Shown here: positions 18,465 to 28,908 of the stretch, piece by piece
How the letters are laid out: each line of letters opens with the position of its first letter
Numbering within the stretch: position 1 is the first letter of the stretch
Assembly (NCBI RefSeq): GCF_025917315.1
Contig: NZ_CP080627.1
Coordinates: 2,604,001-2,668,000 of the forward strand
Source: Halomonas qaidamensis
GTDB taxonomy: Bacteria > Pseudomonadota > Gammaproteobacteria > Pseudomonadales > Halomonadaceae
Length of the DNA stretch: 64,000 bases
Direction: 5' to 3'
The notes under the pieces: model-generated
The model's database searches: none
Told to the model about the DNA's origin: nothing
Seen by the model: only the letters and a program-made list of their open reading frames with translations
Position numbers and translations under genes: made by a program

Positions 18465-19328
18465 TTATTGAAAACGCCCAGGACGTCGCGCGACCTCTTC
18501 TAACGCCCAGCCTTGGGTTCGTAACTGGCCTTCCACTACCGCCTCACGCTCTGCCGACAAATCAGGGAAAAAATTCAACCCTGTGCGCGACTCGATCTCA
18601 TCAATAGTCACCAGATAATCGTCTAACGGTTCATTACCACGAACGTCTTGCGGCATGATAAAAGCTAGTGCCAACGTTGCCTCTTCATCCGGTACAACGA
18701 TAATTTTGTAAAACGCTTCCGGCACTTCTACGAAACCCACCCGATTAAACACATTATCCATAAAACGCTCTGGAAAAATCGGGCCAGTAATCACCTGCAA
18801 ACGATCAAAGCGTGGCGCAAAGTGATCCATTACCGACTCTTCTAGACGCTGCCAAAGCTGGCGATTTAAATTAGGCCGCTGAGGCGTCATATTACTCATC
18901 AAAAAGGTATCAACCTGGGCACTGCGGCCATGTACCGCTGCAATTGCATAGTTAGGTGCCAAATGCCCACGATCATAACCACTGCCCGCATAACTGTCGG
19001 TACCAATTGGCCATAATGTGCGCCAGTCAGCTTTAAAATTAGGTCGTGAACCAATACGCGTGTCATCAGCTACCGCTTCAACTTGATAGCTGACCCACAA
19101 AGCATTGGCTCGCACATCTGACCACCCTGCTAAAAAGCCATCGTTTCTCAGCACACGATGAAAAGTGGTTGGATGAAATCCATCCCAGGTGGGCACCCCC
19201 ATCCATGTATAGTCGTCCTTATGCTGACGCTCCTGAAACTCCCAAAGCCCCGCCCCCACAACGACAAACAGCACAGCGATACCAAGGCGTTTTCCCTGAC
19301 GACGCCAGCGCGAAAGAGATTTCCCCAA
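18465..19328 (-). CDS. DNA/RNA non-specific endonuclease, membrane-anchored
   Basis: A 287-residue protein of the NucA/Serratia nuclease (beta-beta-alpha-metal) family, which cuts DNA and RNA without sequence preference. One hydrophobic segment at about residues 15-30 follows a basic start, so it is exported and anchored or cleaved. The active site is DRGHLAPN at 119-126 with catalytic H122. The metal-binding Asn lies in the NMTPQRPNLNRQLW stretch near 146-155. It probably acts in the periplasm or outside the cell, on nutrient or incoming nucleic acid (inference). Confidence 0.9.
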   Translation of the reverse strand: MGKSLSRWRRQGKRLGIAVLFVVVGAGLWEFQERQHKDDYTWMGVPTWDGFHPTTFHRVLRNDGFLAGWSDVRANALWVSYQVEAVADDTRIGSRPNFKADWRTLWPIGTDSYAGSGYDRGHLAPNYAIAAVHGRSAQVDTFLMSNMTPQRPNLNRQLWQRLEESVMDHFAPRFDRLQVITGPIFPERFMDNVFNRVGFVEVPEAFYKIIVVPDEEATLALAFIMPQDVRGNEPLDDYLVTIDEIESRTGLNFFPDLSAEREAVVEGQLRTQGWALEEVARRPGRFQ

Positions 19329-19395
19329 CAGACTTACTCCCTAATGTAGATTCTACGCCCTACTTTTTTATGTGTTACGTAAGATGGCTAACTGA

Positions 19396-19671
19396 CTACC
19401 AACCTAGCGAAAACATTGTTTCTAGATCGTGACGAGAGTGTACCTGCATCGCATTCAATGTTTCGGTATCGCTGATACCCTCAACAGCATTTAGACGCTC
19501 CGTGACGAGTTCAGCGAGGCTCTCAAAATCAGGTGTACGGGCAATCGCGACCAAATCATAGCGGCCACAGGTCGAATACACTTCACTAATGCCCTCGACA
19601 TCAGCCAGGCGCTCCGCGACTGCTTTTACTTGGCCTTTCTCGGTATTAATTAAAATCACAGCGTTTTGCAT
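19396..19671 (-). CDS. Lrp/AsnC ligand-binding (RAM) domain protein without HTH
   Basis: A 91-residue protein consisting only of the alpha/beta ligand-binding domain of Lrp/AsnC regulators (start MQNAVILINTEKGQ; core GRYDLVAIARTPDFESLAELV). It has no DNA-binding helix-turn-helix. Such stand-alone domains form decamers and may bind amino acids or modulate full-length Lrp proteins (family knowledge). The start is at the second Met, after GGGGGAACT. Confidence 0.85.
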   Translation of the reverse strand: MQNAVILINTEKGQVKAVAERLADVEGISEVYSTCGRYDLVAIARTPDFESLAELVTERLNAVEGISDTETLNAMQVHSRHDLETMFSLGW

Positions 19672-19929
19672 AGTTCCCCCATAGACAGCGTTGATAATCA
19701 TCTAACTTGCAGCTTGAGGCGAGTATAACAGGCTGCTTGCTAGGGCCAAGCATTGCCCAGTGGCGTGGTCAATTGTCGCGCTTATCATAAGGTTATTCGC
19801 ACTAATTTTGAGCATGCGCTAGCATGTGTTAGATATCTTCGATTATATAAGTCTTGTCGGAGAATCAAGAGGTGGTTAACCACCCGATAATATTAGCGAA
19901 CCGTCAGACCGTGACGATAAGGAGACACC

Positions 19930-20244
19930 ATGGCTAATCAAAGCCGTCGTAAGTTCATGCGTAACAGCGTAATGGGCCTCGCCGCCCTACCGTTTGGTGC
20001 TGGCATTCTATCAAAGACTGCTTTTGCCCAAGAGTTACCGCGCCTTGATCCTTCTAGTCCAACTGCTCAGGCACTTAACTACGTTGAAGTAGCTAGTGAT
20101 GCGAGCGATCACCCCGCCTATGAAGAAGGTGAACTGTGCTCAAACTGCATGTTCTTTAATGCAGACAATGAAGGCTGCCAGCTATTCCCGCAAAATAGCG
20201 TTGAACCTGACGGCTGGTGTCAATCCTGGACAGCACAAGCGTAA
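19930..20244 (+). CDS. High-potential iron-sulfur protein (HiPIP)
   Basis: A 104-residue periplasmic electron carrier. A Tat signal (SRRKFM at residues 5-10, then a hydrophobic stretch) is probably cleaved after AFA at residue 33. The mature part has the four [4Fe-4S] cysteines C70, C73, C83 and C97 in CSNCMFF, GCQLF and GWCQSW. HiPIPs pass electrons to terminal oxidases or reductases. There is an AAGGAGA Shine-Dalgarno. Monocistronic. Confidence 0.95.
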   Translation: MANQSRRKFMRNSVMGLAALPFGAGILSKTAFAQELPRLDPSSPTAQALNYVEVASDASDHPAYEEGELCSNCMFFNADNEGCQLFPQNSVEPDGWCQSWTAQA

Positions 20245-20298
20245 TACTATTCGCTGTTGCTACTCTCACTAACGGTTATTAAAACCGCCAGTGAAATT

Positions 20299-20329
20299 AC
20301 TCGGCCCTGCAGTCACTGTAGGGCCGAGT
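20299..20329. terminator. Hairpin after the HiPIP gene
   Basis: ACTCGGCCCT pairs with AGGGCCGAGT (10 bp, 11-base loop), between HiPIP and the convergent spoVR gene. There is no T-tract, so it may be a weak or Rho-assisted terminator. Confidence 0.5.
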
Positions 20330-20376
20330 TAGTTGAACAAGCACAAACAAGGGCTCATAACGATACTTGGCATTAC

Positions 20377-21945
20377 CTATCCCACCTCTTTCTCGTTACC
20401 CTCTTCTCCAATAGGCCATTGGTAACGACGCGTTACTCGCCCCTCTTCCATTGAAACCAAATGCACTGGAAAGCCCCATAACTGCTGCAAATGGCGAATC
20501 ACTGGATAAACACTGCGACCAAGGGGCCGACGGCTATCTTGCACATGGTGTAAGGTCAGCGACCGATCACCTCGAATAGCCGCCTCAACGACTTGTATAT
20601 TCGGCTCACGCACCGACAAAGCGTACTGGGTCGACAGCGCCTCACGTACACGGCGATAACCGCGCTCATTATGAATTGCTGCGACTTCCAGCGTTTCCTC
20701 TTGATCATCATCCACTATTAAAAATAGCTTCAAATCACGCATTACTTTGGGAGATAAAAACTGCTGGATAAATGACTCATCTTTAAAGTTGCGCATGGCA
20801 AACTCGACGGTATCCCGCCATTGGCTGCCTGCAATATCAGGAAACCATTCACGATCTTCATCCGTTGGTGCTTCACAAATCCGCTTAATATCCATAAAGA
20901 TGGCAAAGCCCAAGGCGTAGGGGTTAAGGCCACTGTAGTGCGGGCTATCAAAGCTTGGCTGATTGATCACCGCTGCATGGGACTGCAAAAACTCCAACAT
21001 CAAGCCTTCATCGACTTTTCCTTCGTCATACAGCCTATTCATTAACGTATAGTGCCAAAAACAGGCCCAGCCTTCGTTCATTACTTGGGTTTGCCGCTGA
21101 GGATAAAAGTACTGCGCTAGCTTGCGAACAATCCGCACAATTTCACGTTGCCAGGGTGCCAGCAACGGCGCGTTTTTCTCAATAAAATAAAGCAGGTTTT
21201 CCTGGGGCTCAGAGGGGTAACAGCCTCCATGATGCAAGCCAAGCGGGTCATCGTCACTAGCCAAACTGCCAGGCAATGGTGCAACGCCACTGGGTGCCTC
21301 GGGAATCGTTCGCCACAACATATTTACCTGGGTTTGCAGATAGGCTTCGCGCTCTTCTTGACGCCTCACCTCCTCTTCTGCAGAAATCGGTGAAGGTCGT
21401 TTATAGCGGTCTACCCCGTAATTTTGCAGCGCATGACAAGCATCTAGCAATTGCTCTACTGCATGAACGCCATGGCGCTCTTCGCACTGGGCAATATACT
21501 TACGCGCAAAGACGAGATAATCGACGATAGAGTCGGCGTCGGTCCAGGTACGAAACAAATAATTACCTTTAAAGAAAGAGTTATGCCCGTAGCAGGCATG
21601 GGCAATCACCAACACCTGCATCATCAAGGTGTTCTCTTCCATCAGGTACGCAATACATGGGTTGGAATTAATCACTAACTCATAGGCAAGACCCATTTGA
21701 CCGCGCTTATAGGCCTGCTCAACGGCCAAAAACTGCTTACCAAACGACCAGTGATGATAGCCCACCGGCATGCCTACACTCGCGTAGGCATCCATCATCT
21801 GCTCAGTAGTTATCACCTCTATCTGATTTGGATAAGTATCTAGGCGGTACTCATCGGCGAGCCTAGCGAGCTCTTCATCAAAACGTTCCAAGACACTAAA
21901 GTTCCAGTCGGAACCGGTCGCTATTGGCTGACGGGCTACACTCAT
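20377..21945 (-). CDS. SpoVR family protein (YcgB)
   Basis: A 522-residue SpoVR/YcgB protein. Conserved blocks include YHHWSFGKQF near residue 63, YGHNSFFKGNYLFRTW near 118, and NEGWACFWHYTLMNRLYDEG near 293. The biochemical role is unknown. In E. coli ycgB is co-regulated with yeaGH in nitrogen starvation and stationary phase. Last gene of a three-gene minus-strand set with prkA and yeaH, about 20 bases apart. Confidence 0.93.
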   Translation of the reverse strand: MSVARQPIATGSDWNFSVLERFDEELARLADEYRLDTYPNQIEVITTEQMMDAYASVGMPVGYHHWSFGKQFLAVEQAYKRGQMGLAYELVINSNPCIAYLMEENTLMMQVLVIAHACYGHNSFFKGNYLFRTWTDADSIVDYLVFARKYIAQCEERHGVHAVEQLLDACHALQNYGVDRYKRPSPISAEEEVRRQEEREAYLQTQVNMLWRTIPEAPSGVAPLPGSLASDDDPLGLHHGGCYPSEPQENLLYFIEKNAPLLAPWQREIVRIVRKLAQYFYPQRQTQVMNEGWACFWHYTLMNRLYDEGKVDEGLMLEFLQSHAAVINQPSFDSPHYSGLNPYALGFAIFMDIKRICEAPTDEDREWFPDIAGSQWRDTVEFAMRNFKDESFIQQFLSPKVMRDLKLFLIVDDDQEETLEVAAIHNERGYRRVREALSTQYALSVREPNIQVVEAAIRGDRSLTLHHVQDSRRPLGRSVYPVIRHLQQLWGFPVHLVSMEEGRVTRRYQWPIGEEGNEKEVG

Positions 21946-21965
21946 GGCGTACTCCTCGGTTCGCG

Positions 21966-23255
21966 TTACTGCTCTTGACTCAACCGACGCTTAAACAGCT
22001 CACGGAAAACAGGGTAAATATCCCCAGCATCAACAATTTGACGCATTGCAAACCGCTCCGCGAACTGCTCAGCTACAATTTCATACTCATGCCAAAGCGA
22101 TTGATGCTCATGAGGGGTAATCTCTACGTAAGCGTAATACTGCAACTGGGGCATAAGTTTTTTCACCAACATATCTCGGCAAATATTCGAATCATCATCC
22201 CAGTTGTCGCCGTCTGATGCCTGGGCAACATAAAGATTCCACTGCCCTGCAGGATAGCGCTTTTCAATGATGTTATTGACTAACGTAAGCGCACTAGAAA
22301 CAATGGTTCCGCCGGTTTCGCGGGAGTAGAAAAACTCCTCCTCGTTCACCTCCCGTGCCGCCGTATGATGGCGCACAAACACCAGCTCTACTTTTTCGTA
22401 ATACTTCTCCAAAAAAAGGTAGAGCAGTAGGAAAAACCGTTTAGCGATATCTTTATGGTTTTGCGTCATGGAGCCGGAAACGTCCATCACACAAAACATT
22501 ACCGCTTGGCTGGAAGGCTGTGGCTGCGCTGCCAGCTGGTGATAGCGTAGATCATAGGTATCAATAAATGGCACCGCTTCAATACGCTTTTCCAACCGCT
22601 CTACTTCTGCCTTTAGCTCAGCAATTCGTGCGGGATTGCGTAGCACAGAATCTTTGCGCTCTTCGGCAGCAAGCGCCTCTTGCGCGGCTTTTAACGCTCG
22701 CTTGATGGGGGCGCGCATCGCAATACGCCGCGCGTAGGCTTCGCGCATTGACCGGGTGATGCTAATTCTTGATGGCACTCCATCGCGAGCTAAGCCCGCT
22801 CGCACCATCTTTATTTCTTCAAGCGATTTTAATGGCTTGCGTTGAAGGTGTGGCAACTCAAGACCATCAAACACAAATTCTAAAAACTCTTCACGGCTAA
22901 GCGTAAACGCAAATTCGTCGTTCCCTTCGCCTTGATTAGATGCCCCCCCTTCCCCCGCCCCGTCTCCACCGCCCTGACCGCCAGGGCGGCGAATTTTATC
23001 TCCCTCTAAAAACTCTTTGTTTCCCGGCGATACGATATGCCGCGCACCGCCCGGACCATGCTGAAAGACGGGTTCAGAAATATCCTTGGTCGGAATAGAG
23101 ACCTTTTCACCTCGCTCCATATCAGTAATCGAGCGGCGGTTAACCGCCTCCTCGACTGAACGCTTAATATGCTTTCGATAACGTTCCAAAAAGCGCTGCC
23201 GATTGACCGCGCTTTTATGCTTAGCGTTTGGCCTTCGATCAATAAAGTAGGTCAT
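21966..23255 (-). CDS. yeaH: YeaH/YhbH family (DUF444) protein
   Basis: A 429-residue protein. The N-terminal half has [20 protein letters not shown] and a glycine-rich linker (about 90-110). The C-terminal half is a von Willebrand A-like domain with a MIDAS-type DVSGSM motif near residue 260. Works with the PrkA kinase in the conserved stress operon; the mechanism is unknown. Starts [20 protein letters not shown], 19 bases after prkA. Confidence 0.94.
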   Translation of the reverse strand: MTYFIDRRPNAKHKSAVNRQRFLERYRKHIKRSVEEAVNRRSITDMERGEKVSIPTKDISEPVFQHGPGGARHIVSPGNKEFLEGDKIRRPGGQGGGDGAGEGGASNQGEGNDEFAFTLSREEFLEFVFDGLELPHLQRKPLKSLEEIKMVRAGLARDGVPSRISITRSMREAYARRIAMRAPIKRALKAAQEALAAEERKDSVLRNPARIAELKAEVERLEKRIEAVPFIDTYDLRYHQLAAQPQPSSQAVMFCVMDVSGSMTQNHKDIAKRFFLLLYLFLEKYYEKVELVFVRHHTAAREVNEEEFFYSRETGGTIVSSALTLVNNIIEKRYPAGQWNLYVAQASDGDNWDDDSNICRDMLVKKLMPQLQYYAYVEITPHEHQSLWHEYEIVAEQFAERFAMRQIVDAGDIYPVFRELFKRRLSQEQ

Positions 23256-23274
23256 ACGACCTCCCGATTATCCG

Positions 23275-25197
23275 CTACTGGGACTTGCGCACGCGTAGAT
23301 ACCACTCGGAAAGCAGCCGAACCTGTTTTTCGGTATAGCCACGGTCCACCATGCGCGCTACAAAATCCTCATGCTTCTTCTGATCCGACTTTGACGCCTT
23401 AGCATTAAACGAAATAACCGGCAGCAACTCTTCAGTATTGGCGAACATTTTGTGCTCGATCACACCTTTGAGTTTTTCATAAGACTGCCAGCTAGGATTC
23501 ATGCCGTTATTTTGTGCACGTGCCCGCAGTACAAAGTTAACCACTTCATGGCGGAAGTCTTTCGGGTTGGAAATACCTGCCGGTTTCTCGATTTTCTCTA
23601 GCTCATCGTTCAGCGATTGACGGTTCAACAATTCGCCCGTTTCGGGGTCGCGGTACTCTTGATCTTGAATCCAAAAGTCAGCATAAGTGACATAGCGGTC
23701 GAAGATGTTCTGCCCATACTCGCTATAAGATTCCAGGTACGCAGTTTGAATTTCCTTACCAATGAAATCGACGTAGCGCGGTGCCAGAAACTCTTTAATA
23801 AAGCCGATATAGCGTTCAAACACCTCAGAAGGCAGTTGTTCACGCTCTAACGCTTGCTCTAACACATACAGCAGATGCACAGGGTTAGCGGCGACCTCAT
23901 TACCATCGAAGTTAAATACCTTAGACAGTATCTTGAACGCGAAGCGGGTAGATAAGCCCTGCATACCTTCATCCACACCGGCCGCGTCGCGGTATTCCTG
24001 AATAGATTTCGCACGTGGGTCGGTATCTTTTAGGTTTTCACCGTCGTATACGCGCATCTTAGAGTAGATGCTTGAGTTTTCGGGCACTTTCAGACGCGAA
24101 AGCACCGAAAACTGCGCCAGCATACGCAGCGTATCAGGCGCGCAGGGGGCGGCGTTAAGCGAGGAGTCTTCCAGCAGTTTTTGGTAAATCTTGATCTCTT
24201 CAGAAACACGCAGGCAGTAAGGCACCTTAACGATATAGACGCGATCCAGAAACGCCTCATTGTTACGGTTATTACGAAACGCCTGCCATTCCGATTCGTT
24301 AGAGTGGGCTAAGATCACACCGTCAAAAGGAATTGCCCCCATGCCTTCGGTGGGGTTGTAGTTACCCTCTTGAGTAGCGGTAAGCAGTGGATGCAGCACC
24401 TTGATCGGCGCTTTAAACATCTCAACAAACTCCATCAGCCCCTGGTTCGCGCGACAGAGCCCGCCCGAGAAGCTATAGGCATCGGGGTCATCTTGTGAGT
24501 AAAGTTCTAGTTGGCGGATATCAACCTTACCTACCAACGACGAGATATCCTGGTTATTTTCATCGCCCGGTTCGGTTTTAGAAATAGCAATTTGATTTAA
24601 TCGCGAAGGATAAAGACGCACCACCCGAAACTGGGAAATATCGCCCCCTGCTTCTTTTAAACGCTTGGCCGCCCAGGGCGACATCACGCTGCGCAAATAG
24701 CGCTGGGGAATGCCGTACTCTTGCTCTAGCAGTTCACCGTCTTCTTCTGGAGAAAACAGCCCTAACGGTGACTCATATACCGGCGAGTCTTTAATGGCAT
24801 AAAACGGGATACGCTCCATCAACAGCTTCAAGCGCTCAGCCAGCGACGACTTACCGCCACCCACTGGACCCAGCAAATAAAGAATCTGCTTACGCTCTTC
24901 CAACCCCTGAGCCGCATGACGGAAATACGACACGATTTGCTCAATGGCTTCTTCCATGCCGTGAAATTCAGCAAACGCTGGATAGCGGCGAATAACCTTG
25001 TTTGAAAATATACGTGATAGACGCGGATCTTTCGCCGTGTCGATCACTTCAGGTTCACCAATAGCTTCCAACATACGCTCGGCAGCGCTGGCATATACCT
25101 TAGGATCTCGACGACAAAGCGCCAAATACTCTTCAAGGCTCATGTCTTCTTGTTGAACGCGGGCAAATCGGTCTTGAACGTGATCAAAGATGCTCAT
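23275..25197 (-). CDS. prkA: PrkA family serine protein kinase (YeaG)
   Basis: A 640-residue protein. The N-terminal AAA+ domain carries Walker A LLGPVGGGKSSLAERL near residue 108; the PrkA C-terminal domain begins near 390. Called a serine kinase in enterics and Bacillus, with protease activity also reported. E. coli yeaGH responds to nitrogen and carbon starvation (sigma-S and NtrC). First gene of the prkA-yeaH-spoVR set. Confidence 0.95.
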   Translation of the reverse strand: MSIFDHVQDRFARVQQEDMSLEEYLALCRRDPKVYASAAERMLEAIGEPEVIDTAKDPRLSRIFSNKVIRRYPAFAEFHGMEEAIEQIVSYFRHAAQGLEERKQILYLLGPVGGGKSSLAERLKLLMERIPFYAIKDSPVYESPLGLFSPEEDGELLEQEYGIPQRYLRSVMSPWAAKRLKEAGGDISQFRVVRLYPSRLNQIAISKTEPGDENNQDISSLVGKVDIRQLELYSQDDPDAYSFSGGLCRANQGLMEFVEMFKAPIKVLHPLLTATQEGNYNPTEGMGAIPFDGVILAHSNESEWQAFRNNRNNEAFLDRVYIVKVPYCLRVSEEIKIYQKLLEDSSLNAAPCAPDTLRMLAQFSVLSRLKVPENSSIYSKMRVYDGENLKDTDPRAKSIQEYRDAAGVDEGMQGLSTRFAFKILSKVFNFDGNEVAANPVHLLYVLEQALEREQLPSEVFERYIGFIKEFLAPRYVDFIGKEIQTAYLESYSEYGQNIFDRYVTYADFWIQDQEYRDPETGELLNRQSLNDELEKIEKPAGISNPKDFRHEVVNFVLRARAQNNGMNPSWQSYEKLKGVIEHKMFANTEELLPVISFNAKASKSDQKKHEDFVARMVDRGYTEKQVRLLSEWYLRVRKSQ

Positions 25198-25420
25198 GGA
25201 ACTCTCCTATGGTCCATCCCCAAGCAGCTACCGCCAAGCCCAAACATCGAAGCGGCGTGCAAAACGAGGTGTCGCTCTATCAGCGTAGTCAGCATTAGCA
25301 AAATGTGATGACTAAACCTTCAACGCATATTGATCAACAGTTTGAGCATCACAGGAGAGGGTTAGTTGCGTTGAAACCCATACTTAACAACACACGAAGC
25401 GTAGGTACGGGTAGAAGCAG

Positions 25421-25445
25421 CTGCGCCGCCCAGAGGGCGGCGCAG
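25421..25445. terminator. GC-rich hairpin after ltaE
   Basis: CTGCGCCGCCC and GGGCGGCGCAG form an 11-bp perfect stem with loop AGA, about 35 bases beyond the ltaE stop on the minus strand. No T-tract follows, so the terminator call is tentative. Confidence 0.5.
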
Positions 25446-25479
25446 TCGTAGTATCGGCACTGTTTATCGGCACTATTGA

Positions 25480-26523
25480 TCACTCCAGCACAGATTTCAC
25501 GTCTGCCAATAATTGATCTAATAATTCAACGGTCGTGTTCCAGGCACACACAAAACGCGCCCCACCGGCGCCTATAAAGGTATAGAAGGTCCACCCTTTA
25601 GCTTTCAACGCTTCGATGGAATGGGGTGGCAATTCAACGAAAACGCTATTGGCCTGAGTAGGAAACATCAACGAAACACCTGGCAATGCCTGTAGCCCTT
25701 CTGATAAATATCGCGCCATGTCATTGGCATGTTCAGCGTTAGTTAACCATGCGCCACTTTCCAACAGCCCCAGCCAAGGGGCAGAAACATAACGCATTTT
25801 GGAAGCCAGCTGACCTGCTTGCTTGCAGCGGTACGAAAAGTCTTCTGCTAAGTCACGATTGAAAAACAAAATAGCTTCGCCAAACGCTAAACCGTTCTTG
25901 GTACCCGAGAAACACAGCACATCAACCCCCACCTGCCAAGTCAGCTCGGCAGGGCTAGCCTTAAGACCGGCACAGGCATTAGCAAACCGCGCACCGTCCA
26001 TATGCAGGCGTAAATCGTGCTTGTCTGCCATCGCGCGTATTGCCAGCAGCTCCTCCCGGGAATACACCGTGCCCACTTCCGTGGCCTGAGTAAGCGACAC
26101 CACTTTGGGCTTGGGGTAGTGAATGTCACTGCGCTTGGTCACCAACGCTTCGATGCCCTGTGGCGTTAACTTGCCGTTAGCCCCAGGAGAGGTTAGTAAT
26201 TTTGCGCCATTTGAAAAGAACTCAGGGCCACCACACTCATCGGTTTCAATATGGGCCAATTCATGACAAATAACGCTGTGGTAGCTGCGCCCCATCGCGG
26301 AAAGTGCCAGTGAATTTGCTGCGGTGCCATTGAACACAAAAAAAACGTCGCAATCGAAGTCGAACATCTCACGAAAACGGTCAGCTGCGCGGGCGGTCCA
26401 ACGGTCATTACCATAGGCGAGATCATCAGCTTGGTTAGCTTCCAACAGGTATTCCATCGCCTCTGGGCAAATACCTGAGGTGTTGTCACTGGCTAAAAAT
26501 CGTGGGGTACACTCCGAGGTCAT
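25480..26523 (-). CDS. ltaE: Low-specificity L-threonine aldolase
   Basis: A 347-residue PLP enzyme cleaving L-threonine and allo-threonine to glycine and acetaldehyde. The PLP lysine is in LCFSGTKNGLAFGEA near residue 205. The aspartate that holds the PLP ring is in LHMDGARFANACAGL, and the His that stacks on it is in CHELAHIETDECGG. Monocistronic, with a 170-base gap to fadH. Confidence 0.93.
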   Translation of the reverse strand: MTSECTPRFLASDNTSGICPEAMEYLLEANQADDLAYGNDRWTARAADRFREMFDFDCDVFFVFNGTAANSLALSAMGRSYHSVICHELAHIETDECGGPEFFSNGAKLLTSPGANGKLTPQGIEALVTKRSDIHYPKPKVVSLTQATEVGTVYSREELLAIRAMADKHDLRLHMDGARFANACAGLKASPAELTWQVGVDVLCFSGTKNGLAFGEAILFFNRDLAEDFSYRCKQAGQLASKMRYVSAPWLGLLESGAWLTNAEHANDMARYLSEGLQALPGVSLMFPTQANSVFVELPPHSIEALKAKGWTFYTFIGAGGARFVCAWNTTVELLDQLLADVKSVLE

Positions 26524-26694
26524 GGCGATAGTCCTTTTATCTGACGGTCTTGCGGCGCGAGCTGGGTGCCACCCGCACCTTATAAATGGTTAGCTGTGAT
26601 CTACAGCTATGTTGATCCACCAGTCTATCGCTATTTCAACGTTTACGTCACCTGCTCGGCTCGCCTAGCAATATTGCTAGGCCATGTCATTTAG

Positions 26695-28719
26695 CTATAG
26701 GACAGCAGCAAGACGAGTGCCCTGATCGATGGCCCGTTTTGCATCTAACTCTGCGGCTTCATCAGCGCCACCAATCACATGCACACGCCCACCGGTTTGG
26801 TTCAATGGCTCAATTAACTCACGTACCGACTCTTGGCCTGCACATACCACAATAGTGTCCACCGCTAGCACTTGCTCTTCACCCTCACGGCGGATATGCA
26901 GACCTGCATCGTCAATTTTCACATATTCACAGCCAGTTAAGGTTTTAACCCCGCGCTGCTTTAGTGAGGCCCGATGCACCCAGCCCGAGGTTTTACCCAG
27001 GTTTTTACCTGGCTTAGAGCTTTTACGTTGAAGCATTACAATGTCACGAGGTGACACAGGAGGCATCGGTGACTTTAAACCTCCTCGCTCACTCATTGCT
27101 AAGTCGACACCCCATTCATCACACCAGGCCGCCAAATCCATTGCGGGGTGACCTTCATGAGCGAGCAGCTCAGAAACATCAAAGCCAATACCACCAGCCC
27201 CAATCACCGCCACGCGCTGGCCGACACGCTCAGGGTGCTCAATAGCCTCGGCGTAGCTAAGCACACTGGCATGGTTGGCCCCTGGTAGCGTCAGTTCACG
27301 GGGAATAACACCGGTGGCAATCACCACCTCATCAAACTCGGCCAATTTTTCGGGCGTTGCTGCCGTATTGAGGCGAACGTCCACCGCATGTTTTTTTAGC
27401 ATGACGCGGAAGTAACGTAGGGTTTCATTAAACTCCTCTTTACCGGGAATTTTACGGGCGTAGTTAAACTGCCCACCCAGCTCGCTACGGCGCTCAAACA
27501 GCACCACATCGTGGCCTCGGCTGGCCGCTGCCACGGCGGTAGCTAGCCCTGCTGGGCCACCGCCAACCACGGCTACCCGCTTAGGCGTATGAACTGGTGT
27601 TAGGCTGAACTCGGTTTCATGGCACGCCCTTGGGTTGACCAAGCACGAGGTAAGCTTGCCCATAAAGGTGTGGTCTAGGCAGGCTTGGTTGCAGGCAATA
27701 CAGGTATTAATTTCGTCTGCAAGACCTGCTTCGGCTTTACGCACCCATTCAGGGTCCGCCAGAAACGGACGCGCCATCGACACCATATCTGCATGTCCCT
27801 CTGCCAACACGCGCTCGGCAACTTCAGGCATATTGATACGGTTGGTAGTGATCAGCGGGATGGAGAGTGCGGCTTTAATACGCTTGGTGACCTCGGTAAA
27901 AGCGGCACGAGGTACGCTGGTCACAATGGTGGGCACTCGGGCCTCGTGCCAACCAATACCGGTATTGATCACATTCGCACCCGCTGCTTCAATGGCTTGC
28001 CCAAGCTGCACCACTTCTTCCCAGTTGCTGCCCTCTTCCACTAAATCAATCATCGATAGGCGGAAGATTATCAAAAAGCGCTCGCCCACTGCCGCACGAA
28101 TACGTTTTACAATTTCAATCGGAAAACGGGTCCGCCGCTCAAAATCACCGCCCCACGCATCATCGCGCTGATTGGTACGGCGACAAATAAACTGGTTAAT
28201 CAAATAACCTTCAGAACCCATGACCTCAACACCGTCATAGCCCGCCTGCTGTGCAAGCTGCGCACAGCGCAAATAGTCAGCAATTTGCTGTTCAACCTCA
28301 TCGCTTGAAAGCGCCCGAGGCATAAACGGATTAATTGGTGCCTGCAATGCAGAAGGGGCGACTAGTTCTGGCGAATACGCATAGCGTCCTGCATGGAGAA
28401 TCTGCATACATAAATGCCCGCCCGCCTCATGAACAGCATCAACAACGCCCTTATGCTCAGCCAGTTGAGACTCATCGGTAAGCGCATTGGCCCCTTGAAA
28501 CACAGCACCTTCAGCATTAGGAGCAATACCGCCCGTTACAATCAGGCTAACGCCCGCACGGGCACGCTCAGCATAAAAGGCCGCTAAGCGCTCAAAGCCG
28601 TTGGGTGCCTCTTCTAAATTAGTGTGCATTGACCCCATCAATACACGATTAGGTAGCGTTAAGTGGCCAATAGTCAGCGGTTGAAACAGATGCGGGTAAG
28701 CGGGCGTTTGGTTCATCAC
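26695..28719 (-). CDS. fadH: NADPH-dependent 2,4-dienoyl-CoA reductase
   Basis: A 674-residue flavo-iron-sulfur protein of the old-yellow-enzyme type. The FMN TIM barrel (about 10-340) is followed by four [4Fe-4S] cysteines in CIACNQACLD and SCLVNPRAC. The FAD/NADPH domains begin with VAVVGGGPAGLATAVAAASRG near 380. It reduces 2,4-dienoyl-CoA intermediates in beta-oxidation of unsaturated fatty acids. The length matches E. coli FadH. No other fatty-acid genes lie nearby. Homologues with other substrates exist in this superfamily. Confidence 0.9.
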   Translation of the reverse strand: MMNQTPAYPHLFQPLTIGHLTLPNRVLMGSMHTNLEEAPNGFERLAAFYAERARAGVSLIVTGGIAPNAEGAVFQGANALTDESQLAEHKGVVDAVHEAGGHLCMQILHAGRYAYSPELVAPSALQAPINPFMPRALSSDEVEQQIADYLRCAQLAQQAGYDGVEVMGSEGYLINQFICRRTNQRDDAWGGDFERRTRFPIEIVKRIRAAVGERFLIIFRLSMIDLVEEGSNWEEVVQLGQAIEAAGANVINTGIGWHEARVPTIVTSVPRAAFTEVTKRIKAALSIPLITTNRINMPEVAERVLAEGHADMVSMARPFLADPEWVRKAEAGLADEINTCIACNQACLDHTFMGKLTSCLVNPRACHETEFSLTPVHTPKRVAVVGGGPAGLATAVAAASRGHDVVLFERRSELGGQFNYARKIPGKEEFNETLRYFRVMLKKHAVDVRLNTAATPEKLAEFDEVVIATGVIPRELTLPGANHASVLSYAEAIEHPERVGQRVAVIGAGGIGFDVSELLAHEGHPAMDLAAWCDEWGVDLAMSERGGLKSPMPPVSPRDIVMLQRKSSKPGKNLGKTSGWVHRASLKQRGVKTLTGCEYVKIDDAGLHIRREGEEQVLAVDTIVVCAGQESVRELIEPLNQTGGRVHVIGGADEAAELDAKRAIDQGTRLAAVL

Positions 28720-28908
28720 GGTGCTCCTTCATTTTGTTAATAGCATTCAAACAAGCGTATGACATACGCCCCGCAACGTACAGCCCTTTACCCTGCTTAA
28801 TCTGTCCCTCTTTTGCCGTCTTGCGAAACTAGCGCTCATTATGGCAAAGCACTTGCCCCCTGCGGGAAAGCACGTCACATTACCCTGCTAACGATAAGGG
28901 AACGTGCT

